DNA of 8,523 nucleotides from T1Sed10-7 sp040904745 (GTDB lineage Bacteria > Actinomycetota > Nitriliruptoria > Nitriliruptorales > Nitriliruptoraceae): contig JBBDSW010000065.1 of NCBI GenBank assembly GCA_040904745.1, positions 1 through 8,523 of the forward strand, read 5' to 3'. Below are positions 1-5,474 of this stretch, one piece after another. The notes beneath the pieces are model-generated. The model saw only the letters and a list, made by a program, of their open reading frames with translations. It did not search any database and had not been told where the DNA came from. Positions within the stretch are counted from its first letter, which is position 1. Each line of letters opens with the position of its first letter. A program made the translations under genes and the position numbers.

Positions 1-246
1 CTCGAAGTCGTTCGAGCCCTCCTGCAGGACCTCGATGTCGGGATACTCTTCCATGAACGAATCGAGGATCGCGTTGAGGCCTTCGGTGTCCTCGTCGCCC
101 GTGAAGGCGTGGAGGATGGTGACCTCACCGCTGTCCGCTGTCTCCGCCTCGCCGTTGCCCCCGTCGCCGCCACAGGCGACGGCCACCAACGCGAGCGCGG
201 TCGCGGCCGCCAGCGGCCGCCACGCCCGGTTCCTGGTGATGTTCAC
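1..246 (-). CDS. Sugar ABC transporter substrate-binding lipoprotein, N-terminal part (runs off left edge)
   Basis: This is the first 82 codons of an extracellular solute-binding protein of the sugar ABC type (MalE/UgpB-like), read on the minus strand and cut by the window edge. I chose the GTG at 246-244 because an AGGGAG ribosome binding site lies 6 bases before it and because it places a signal peptide directly at the N-terminus: Arg5, Arg7 and Arg10, a hydrophobic stretch 11-24, then LVAVAC with the candidate lipid-bearing Cys25. The lipobox is imperfect, with Ala at -3. A Gly/Glu-rich linker follows, then the typical start of the mature fold, VTILHAFTGDEDTEGLNAIL with FMEEYPDIEV after it (about residues 42-73). 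An in-frame ATG at 282 would give a longer start but a poor signal peptide. The gene lies 140 bases downstream of the ATPase gene in the same direction, so the two probably serve one importer. Family call is good. The ligand is inferred only from the neighbours. Confidence 0.85.
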   Translation of the reverse strand, partial: MNITRNRAWRPLAAATALALVAVACGGDGGNGEAETADSGEVTILHAFTGDEDTEGLNAILDSFMEEYPDIEVLQEGSNDFE

Positions 247-348
247 GATCAGCTCCCTGTCGTCGTTCTCTCGGTCCGGCATGCCGCCGGTCCGCCGTTG
301 TGCTGCTGTGCTGTTGTGCACCGACCCGGTGGGCGGGTGAGTGATCCG

Positions 349-373
349 GGGTGCCCGCGCTCGGCGAGCACCC
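349..373 (-). terminator. Candidate hairpin between the ATPase and binding-protein genes
   Basis: GGGTGC at 349-354 pairs with GCACCC at 368-373. An inner CGC/GCG pairing (356-358 with 364-366) follows after one mismatch. The hairpin begins 14 bases after the ATPase stop codon on the minus strand. No T-run follows, so it may be a partial terminator or an RNA-stability element inside the operon rather than a full stop. The rest of the gap (247-386) also holds a small inverted repeat, CACCG-ACC-CGGTG (319-331), also without a T-run, and the ribosome binding site of the binding-protein gene. Confidence 0.3.
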
Positions 374-386
374 GTACCGGTGCGGA

Positions 387-1586
387 TCAACGCAGCGCTT
401 GGCCGGTCTCCGCATCGAAGAAGTGCAGGTTCTCGGTCTTCACGCCGATCTCGATCTCGGAGTCGACCGGCGGGGGCTTGCCCGGCTCGAAGCGAGCCGT
501 GAACGTCTGGCCGCCAGTCGCAGCCTGCTTCTTCAGCGCCTCGAACGCTTCCTCGTCATCGATCGCCGCGCGCATGTCGTCGGTGACGACGGGCACGGAG
601 TCGGTGTGGAAGTGGACCAGCATCTCCGAGCCGAGCATCTCCACCAGCTCGACCTTGCGGTTCTTCCAGACCTGGTCCGCGGGGACCTCGCCCGGCGGGC
701 AGTAGTGCTCCGGACGGATCCCGATGACCACCTCGCCGCCGTCGCGTTCCGCCGCCTTCGGATAGTGGTCGAGTGCCGACTCCGGCACCTGGAGCTTGGA
801 CCTCCCCTGATCGAGTTCGACGAAGACCTTCCCGTCCTCCTTGGTGATCTTCGCCAGCGAGATGTTCATCGCCGGTGAACCGATGAACCCGGCGACGAAG
901 AGGTTGTCCGGGTGGTCGTAGAGGGTCTGGGGCGAGTCGACCTGCATGAGCCGCCCGGCGTTCAGCACCGCGACGCGGTCGCCCATCGTCATCGCTTCGA
1001 TCTGATCGTGGGTGACGTAGAGCGTCGTGACCCCCAACCGGTTCTGCAGCGCGGCGATCTCCGCGCGCATCGCCACACGGAGCTTCGCGTCGAGGTTGGA
1101 GAGCGGCTCGTCCATCAGGAAGGCCTGTGGCGAACGGACGATCGCGCGGCCCATCGCCACCCGCTGCCGCTGCCCACCCGAGAGCGCCTTGGGCTTGCGG
1201 TGCAGGTACTCGTTGAGCCCCAGGATGTCGGCGGCCTCCTTGACCCGGCGCTCGATCTCGCCCTTGTCGACCTTGGCGAGCTTCAGCGCGAAGCCCATGT
1301 TGTCGGCGACCGACATGTGCGGGTACAGGGCGTAGGACTGGAACACCATGGCGATATCCCGCTCCTTCGGCGACAGGTCGTTGACGACCCGGTCCCCGAT
1401 CCGGATCTCCCCGCCCGAGATCTCCTCGAGCCCGGCGACCATCCGGAGCGCCGTCGACTTCCCACATCCCGACGGTCCCACGAGGATCACGAACTCCCCG
1501 TCGTCGACCTCCAGGCTCAGGTCGAAGATCGCCTGGGTCCCATCCGGGTAGATCTTCTGCGCGTCATCCATCACGATCTCGGCCAT
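387..1586 (-). CDS. Carbohydrate ABC transporter ATP-binding protein, MalK/UgpC/MsmK type
   Basis: Cytoplasmic ATPase (399 residues) that would power a CUT1-type sugar importer. Walker A is GPSGCGKST (37-45), the Q-loop glutamine is Q83 in VFQSYALYPH, the signature LSGGQ is at 135-139, Walker B FLMDEP at 156-161 carries catalytic E160, the D-loop SNLDAKLR is at 163-170, and the switch histidine is H193 in VTHDQIEAMT. The sequence NLFVAGFIGSPAMN (228-241) marks the start of the C-terminal TOBE-like domain of MalK-type ATPases. That domain is complete and ends in ENLHFFDAETGQALR, and the length is normal for the subfamily. I chose ATG 1586-1584 because GGGAG lies 7 bases upstream and the conserved N-terminus starts there; an in-frame extension to 1643 would add 19 unconserved residues and run through the promoter. 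The gene lies 83 bases after the repressor gene, with its own promoter and operator in the gap. Such ATPases are often shared by several importers, so its use may extend beyond this locus. Confidence 0.95.
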   Translation of the reverse strand: MAEIVMDDAQKIYPDGTQAIFDLSLEVDDGEFVILVGPSGCGKSTALRMVAGLEEISGGEIRIGDRVVNDLSPKERDIAMVFQSYALYPHMSVADNMGFALKLAKVDKGEIERRVKEAADILGLNEYLHRKPKALSGGQRQRVAMGRAIVRSPQAFLMDEPLSNLDAKLRVAMRAEIAALQNRLGVTTLYVTHDQIEAMTMGDRVAVLNAGRLMQVDSPQTLYDHPDNLFVAGFIGSPAMNISLAKITKEDGKVFVELDQGRSKLQVPESALDHYPKAAERDGGEVVIGIRPEHYCPPGEVPADQVWKNRKVELVEMLGSEMLVHFHTDSVPVVTDDMRAAIDDEEAFEALKKQAATGGQTFTARFEPGKPPPVDSEIEIGVKTENLHFFDAETGQALR

Positions 1587-1614
1587 GCGACCTCTCCCTC
1601 CAGCTCCAACCCCC

Positions 1615-1643
1615 ACTATGGCGGTCGGAGGCCCGTTATGCAA
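1615..1643 (-). promoter_or_regulatory. Candidate promoter of the ATPase/importer operon
   Basis: On the minus strand, a -35-like TTGCAT (1643-1638) is followed after exactly 17 bases by a -10-like CATAGT (1620-1615), four of six matches to TATAAT. The -35 match is weak (three of six). Transcription would start near 1608, giving a leader of roughly 20 bases that includes the ribosome binding site. The -35 element overlaps the LacI-type operator at 1639-1652, so a bound repressor would be expected to block RNA polymerase. Confidence 0.45.
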
Positions 1644-1652
1644 GCGTTTTCG
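1639..1652. promoter_or_regulatory. LacI-family operator 1 (importer promoter)
   Basis: TGCAAGCGTTTTCG matches the imperfect palindrome TGNAANCGNTTNCA, typical of LacI/MalR-family operators with a central CG, at all but the last base. It is identical in 13 of 14 positions to the second site at 2816-2829. It lies 52 bases upstream of the ATPase start and overlaps the predicted -35 region. The likely binder is the LacI-family protein encoded just upstream. Binding is inferred, not shown. Confidence 0.75.
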
Positions 1653-1669
1653 TTCCCACGTTCCCGAGC

Positions 1670-2713
1670 TTAGTCAGCGACGCCCCGCTCCCGTCGGCGA
1701 CCCGGAGGCGGCGCTGCGGTCGTCCGCCGCACCACCAGCCGCGTCGGATGCACCTCGTGCACATCGGCGGTGACTCCCTCTGTCTGTGCGATCCGATCCA
1801 GGAGCAGTTGCGCGACGCGCTCGCCCTGTCCGATCACGTCCTGACGGATGGTCGTGAGTCCAACGTAGGCGGCGAGATCATGGTCGTCGATGCCGATCAC
1901 GGACAGGTCCTCGGGGATCCGGATCCCGGCGTCACGCGCCACCTGCATGGCACCGATCGCCATCTCGTCCGAGCACGCGAACACGGCGGTCGGTGACTCT
2001 CGCAGCGTGAGGAGCGCGTGCATCGCCTCGGCACCCCCTTCCGCGGAGAAGTTCCCCGGGACGACCAGATCAGGGTCGTGCTCCAGGCCGGCTGCGGCAA
2101 GGGCCTCCTGGTACCCCTCGAAACGGTCGACCGGCACGGAGAACCGGAACGGGTCGTCCTCGATCCCGCCGATCAGCGCGATACGGGCGTGTCCGAGGCC
2201 GGTCAGGTGCCCGACCGCCAATCGTGCCGCAGCGACGTTGTCCACGGCCAAGCCCCACACTCCCGGGGTGTGTGAACCGAGCGTGACCAGTGGCACGCCC
2301 CCCCTCTTGACCACCTGGAACTGTTCCTCGTCGAACTGCGCATCGGCCAGCACCAACCCGTCGACGCGCTTGCGGAACGGCAGCTGCTCCACGAACCGCT
2401 CGACCCCGCCCGGGCCCGACGTGCTGAGCGGCAGCACGTCGTAGCCCGAGATCGTTGCGACCGCCTCGACCCCGGAGAACAGCTTGGCGTAATACCACTG
2501 TCCGAGCATCGGGACGACCAGCCCGATCACCATCCGGCGACCACCGGCCAGGCGGGAGGCTCTCGGATCCGCGACGTACTCGAGTTCGGTGGCGACCGCG
2601 ACGACACGGGCGCGTGTCGAGGGCGCCACGTTCGGCAGCCCCCGCAGGGCCCGCGACACGGTGGCGACCGAAACCCTCGCCGCCCGGGCCACGTCTTCGA
2701 TCGTCGCGCTCAC
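1670..2713 (-). CDS. LacI-family transcriptional repressor of the alpha-glucoside locus
   Basis: A 347-residue regulator, the usual length for the family. The N-terminal helix-turn-helix is TIEDVARAARVSVATVSRAL (residues 4-23), followed by the hinge helix region ASRLAGGRR (52-60), where Leu55 is positioned to act as the residue that intercalates at the operator centre. The rest is a periplasmic-binding-protein-like sugar sensor: MVIGLVVPML begins it, FACSDEMAIGAMQVARDAG lies in the second half, and IGIDDHDLAAYVGLTTIRQD is the characteristic C-terminal segment. I chose GTG 2713-2711 because it starts just before the DNA-binding domain. A GTG at 2725 is an alternative with a tight spacing to GGGAG. 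A longer frame reaching 2998 overlaps the divergent enzyme and lacks conservation. It sits between importer and enzyme genes with an operator on each side, so it probably represses both arms and itself. The effector is probably an alpha-glucoside or a product of one, which the sequence cannot settle. Confidence 0.92.
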   Translation of the reverse strand: MSATIEDVARAARVSVATVSRALRGLPNVAPSTRARVVAVATELEYVADPRASRLAGGRRMVIGLVVPMLGQWYYAKLFSGVEAVATISGYDVLPLSTSGPGGVERFVEQLPFRKRVDGLVLADAQFDEEQFQVVKRGGVPLVTLGSHTPGVWGLAVDNVAAARLAVGHLTGLGHARIALIGGIEDDPFRFSVPVDRFEGYQEALAAAGLEHDPDLVVPGNFSAEGGAEAMHALLTLRESPTAVFACSDEMAIGAMQVARDAGIRIPEDLSVIGIDDHDLAAYVGLTTIRQDVIGQGERVAQLLLDRIAQTEGVTADVHEVHPTRLVVRRTTAAPPPGRRRERGVAD

Positions 2714-2815
2714 CTCGTCACCCACCGTCTCCCGGACGCGGAAACGCGGAGCCGAGCACCCCGCGTTGCGCTCCGACGCCCTCGTCTGGCAACGTAGCCC
2801 GGCCGCGCTCGCGTT

Positions 2816-2829
2816 TGCAAGCGTTTTCA
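2816..2829. promoter_or_regulatory. LacI-family operator 2 (repressor/alpha-glucosidase divergent gap)
   Basis: TGCAAGCGTTTTCA fits TGNAANCGNTTNCA at every fixed position and matches operator 1 in 13 of 14 bases. It lies in the 129-base gap between the divergent repressor (start 2713) and alpha-glucosidase (ATG 2843) genes, ending 13 bases before that ATG. Bases just to its left (GCGTTTGCAAGCG, 2811-2823) form a second overlapping imperfect palindrome. For the repressor, a weak minus-strand promoter can be drawn with TTGCAA (2820-2815), an 18-base spacer and TACGTT (2796-2791); the operator would cover its -35. I could not find a convincing plus-strand promoter, but the site would lie at or just after any start point driving the enzyme gene. 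Confidence 0.78.
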
Positions 2830-2842
2830 CAACGATCCAGCG

Positions 2843-4513
2843 ATGGAGCGACCCGTGCCAGACGCCCCGAGAGCCCGCGATCCCCGACCGCGCTGGTGGA
2901 TCGGCGCGGTCGGCTACGAGGTCTACGTCCGCTCGTTCGCGGATGCGGACGGGGACGGGATCGGGGACCTGCCCGGGCTGATCTCCCGCCTCGAACACCT
3001 CGTCGACCTCGGCATCGACGTCGTGTGGCTCACCCCGATCACCCCGTCACCGCAGCGCGACCACGGCTACGACGTCGCCGACTACCTCGGCGTCGAGCCG
3101 GACTACGGGACGCTCGAGGACCTGTCCCGGCTCCTCGACCGGGCCCACGCCCTGGGGCTCAAGGTGCTGCTCGACCTGGTCCCCAACCACACCTCCGACC
3201 AGCATCCCTGGTTCCTCGACAGCCGCAGTTCGCGACAGGCCGAACACCGCGACTTCTACGTGTGGCGCGATCCGGCCCCCGACGGAGGCCCTCCCAACAA
3301 CTGGGTCAGCCACTTCGGGGGACCGGCCTGGACCTACGACGAGGACACCGGCCAGTACTACATGCACCTGTTCCTGCCCGAGCAGCCGGACCTCAACTGG
3401 GCGGAACCGCGGGTCCGGACCGCCTTCGAGGACATCCTGACCGCCTGGTTCGAGCGCGGCGCAGATGGCGTGCGGATCGACGTCGCCCACTCGCTGGTCG
3501 AGGACGAGCAGTTCCGCGACAACCCCCTGCTCGGCGAGTCGGCCGGACCGGACGGGGACCCGACCGAGGTCTTCCAGCGCTTCGACCACATCCACGACCT
3601 GGATCAGCCCGGGGTGGTCGAGATCTACCGTGATTGGCAGCGCATCGCGCAACGCTACGACGCGTTGCTCCTCGGCGAGGTCTACGTCCTCGACCCCGAG
3701 AAGCTCCAGCGCTACGTCGACGGCAGCGGACTGCATGCCGCCTTCGCCTTCGACACCGTGAAGGCACCCTGGGAGGCGGATGCGATCCGCACCCACCTCC
3801 AGCCGTACGTGGATGCCTGCGGCCCGTGGCTCGCGTGGCCCCTGTCGAGCCACGACGACCCTCGGGCCGCGAGCCGGTTCGGCGGGGGCGAGCTCGGCGC
3901 ACGCCGCGCGCTGGCCTACCTCACCCTGCTGTGCGCACTCCCCGGCGTCCCGTTCCTGTTCCAAGGGGACGAACTCGGGCTCTCCGGCGCGGAGTTGCCC
4001 CCCGAGGTGGCCGAGGATCCGATCGCCGCCCGCAACCCCGGCGCCATCGGACGCGACCCCCAACGCACCCCGATGCCGTGGGAGCCCGGACCATCGCTCG
4101 GGTTCACCACGGGGGTGCCCTGGCTGCCGGTCGGCGCCAACCACGTGGCCGCGGACACGGTGGCGCTCCAGCGTGGCGACCCCCGCTCGCCGCTGGAGCG
4201 GACCCGGGAACTCTTGGCCGTTCGACGCGGGCTCGAGGCCCTCACCGGCGATGCGCCGATCACCTGGCTGCTCGACGAGGGACCGGTCATCGCCGTCGAA
4301 CGCGGGGATCAGGTGCTGGTCGCCCTGCATGTCGGTGACGGGGAGGGGCCAGCTCGACTCGTGCTCCCCGAGGACGCTGAGCTGCTGTACTGCACGGATC
4401 CGACGACGATACTGATCGCAGGGGAGCTGACCCTGCCCGAGGACGCCGCGGCGATCGTCGGACTGGAACCGCGCGCCGACGCTGCGGACATCGACGAGGA
4501 GGTCGCGACGTGA
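2843..4513 (+). CDS. GH13 alpha-glucosidase (oligo-1,6-glucosidase/sucrose-active type)
   Basis: Cytoplasmic enzyme of 556 residues, no signal peptide, releasing glucose from short alpha-glucosides. The GH13 barrel starts at WWIGAVGYEVYVRSF with the metal-loop motif DADGDG (34-39). Conserved region I is DLVPNH (111-116), region II GVRIDVAH holds the nucleophile Asp213, region III LLLGEVYV holds the acid/base Glu279, and region IV LSSHDDPR holds His337 and Asp338. FQGDELGL and RTPMPWEPG follow, as in exo-acting alpha-glucosidases. Val directly after the nucleophile is the residue usually linked with alpha-1,6 or sucrose-type specificity in this group; RIDVAH recalls actinobacterial GH13_30-like enzymes, a tentative placement. 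Region IV reads SSHDD where NHDQ or NHDN is commoner. ATG 2843 has no ribosome binding site. GTG 2855, four codons later, has GGAG at the right distance (6 bases) and may be the true start. The end overlaps the kinase start by 4 bases. Confidence 0.93.
   Translation: MERPVPDAPRARDPRPRWWIGAVGYEVYVRSFADADGDGIGDLPGLISRLEHLVDLGIDVVWLTPITPSPQRDHGYDVADYLGVEPDYGTLEDLSRLLDRAHALGLKVLLDLVPNHTSDQHPWFLDSRSSRQAEHRDFYVWRDPAPDGGPPNNWVSHFGGPAWTYDEDTGQYYMHLFLPEQPDLNWAEPRVRTAFEDILTAWFERGADGVRIDVAHSLVEDEQFRDNPLLGESAGPDGDPTEVFQRFDHIHDLDQPGVVEIYRDWQRIAQRYDALLLGEVYVLDPEKLQRYVDGSGLHAAFAFDTVKAPWEADAIRTHLQPYVDACGPWLAWPLSSHDDPRAASRFGGGELGARRALAYLTLLCALPGVPFLFQGDELGLSGAELPPEVAEDPIAARNPGAIGRDPQRTPMPWEPGPSLGFTTGVPWLPVGANHVAADTVALQRGDPRSPLERTRELLAVRRGLEALTGDAPITWLLDEGPVIAVERGDQVLVALHVGDGEGPARLVLPEDAELLYCTDPTTILIAGELTLPEDAAAIVGLEPRADAADIDEEVAT
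4497..4502 (+). promoter_or_regulatory. Strong ribosome binding site of the sugar kinase, inside the alpha-glucosidase gene
   Basis: AGGAGG lies 7 bases before the GTG start at 4510 and within the last codons of the preceding gene. Together with the GTGA stop/start overlap at 4510-4513 it fixes the kinase start and indicates translational coupling of the two enzymes. Confidence 0.8.
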
Positions 4514-5451
4514 TCATCGTCGCCGGAGAGGCACTGATCGACCTGGCGCCCCGTGATGGACTGCTCCTCCCGCTGGCCGGCGGCTCGCCCTACAACGTTG
4601 CCGTCGGCCTCGGGCGCCTCGAGCGGCACACGAGCTACCTCGGCGGCCTGTCGACCGATGCCTTCGGCGACCTGCTTGCCGCGCGGCTGGAAGAGGACGG
4701 CGTCGACCTCGGGCTCGCACCCCGGGTCTCCGAACCGACCACGCTCGCCGTCGTCCACCTCGATGAACAGGCCCGGGCCAGCTACGGGTTCTACATCGAC
4801 GGCACCGCCGCGGCGGTGCTCGGCGAAGGTGGGCTTCCCACCCGGGCCACGCTTCCTGAAGACGCGAGCGTGCACGTCTCGCTGGGGGCGATCGGCATCG
4901 GCCACGAACCGACCGGCCGCGCCCTGGCAGCGTTCCTTCGCTCCGCGGGGAGCACGAGGCTCACGAGCCTCGACCCGAACATCCGCCCGAACGTCTTCTC
5001 CCAGGTGTCCGGTCGGGCCGGATACGCCCAACTGCTCGATGACCTGGTCGCCGAACTCGCCCTCGTGAAGGTCAGCGACGAGGACCTCGAGCAGCTCCAC
5101 CCCGATGCGTCGAACTGGCACGAGACCGCCACCGCCTGGGCCCGCTCGGGGCCCGCGGTGGTGGTCGTCACACTCGGTCCGGAGGGCGCCGTCGCGCTGA
5201 CCGCGGACGGCCGCGAGGTCCGGGTCCCCGGCGAGACCGTCGAGGTGGTCGACACCGTCGGCGCCGGCGATGCGTTCACCGCCGGTCTCCTCGCCTGGCT
5301 CGACCGCGCGGGGATCAACTCACGGGACACCCTGGCCGAGGTCGACGATGCAGCCCTGACCGCGGCGTTGACCTTCGCCCGGCGGGTCGCCGCGATCACC
5401 TGTCAGCGCGCCGGCGCGGACCCGCCGCGTCTCGGCGAGGTGTCGGGCTGA
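4510..5451 (+). CDS. PfkB-family sugar kinase, fructokinase-like
   Basis: Cytoplasmic ATP-dependent kinase of the ribokinase/PfkB family, 313 residues, the normal length. The N-terminus VAGEALIDLAP (4-14) and substrate-side motif GGSPYNVAVGLGRL (24-37) are those of bacterial fructokinases; SLDPNIRPNVF (153-163) and VKVSDEDLEQL (186-196) follow in the expected order. The ATP-site signature DTVGAGDAFTAG (248-259) holds catalytic Asp254 and the anion hole GAGD. The GTG start overlaps the alpha-glucosidase stop (GTGA) with AGGAGG 7 bases upstream, so the two enzymes are co-transcribed and probably coupled. Fructose as substrate is inferred from motif style and from the adjacent glucosidase, which would release fructose from sucrose or its isomers. 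A 2-keto-3-deoxygluconate kinase or another PfkB specificity cannot be ruled out from sequence alone. Confidence 0.9.
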   Translation: MIIVAGEALIDLAPRDGLLLPLAGGSPYNVAVGLGRLERHTSYLGGLSTDAFGDLLAARLEEDGVDLGLAPRVSEPTTLAVVHLDEQARASYGFYIDGTAAAVLGEGGLPTRATLPEDASVHVSLGAIGIGHEPTGRALAAFLRSAGSTRLTSLDPNIRPNVFSQVSGRAGYAQLLDDLVAELALVKVSDEDLEQLHPDASNWHETATAWARSGPAVVVVTLGPEGAVALTADGREVRVPGETVEVVDTVGAGDAFTAGLLAWLDRAGINSRDTLAEVDDAALTAALTFARRVAAITCQRAGADPPRLGEVSG

Positions 5452-5458
5452 CGCCTCG
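5436..5458. terminator. Hairpin in the convergent gap, overlapping the kinase stop codon
   Basis: CGAGGTGTC (5436-5444) pairs with GACGCCTCG (5450-5458) across a 5-base loop: a 9-bp stem with one G-T wobble. The kinase stop TGA (5449-5451) lies at the loop and the start of the right arm. No T-run follows on either strand, so it is not a classical intrinsic terminator. Its position between convergent genes 23 bases apart suits a bidirectional GC-rich stem of the kind reported in high-GC actinobacteria. Confidence 0.45.
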
Positions 5459-5474
5459 GGCTGCGCCGATCACC

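Noticed and set aside
1587..1643. N-terminal extension of the ATPase to an ATG at 1643
   Set aside because: The extra 19 codons span the predicted -10 and -35 elements and are not part of the ATPase fold; ATG 1586 has its own ribosome binding site.
2714..2998. N-terminal extension of the repressor up to an ATG at 2998
   Set aside because: The added residues are unconserved, cross operator 2 and overlap the divergent alpha-glucosidase. The family's DNA-binding domain starts right after GTG 2713.
3047..4330. A 427-codon minus-strand frame opposite the alpha-glucosidase
   Set aside because: It lacks motifs and mirrors the codon pattern of the GH13 gene, whose four conserved regions are intact on the plus strand.
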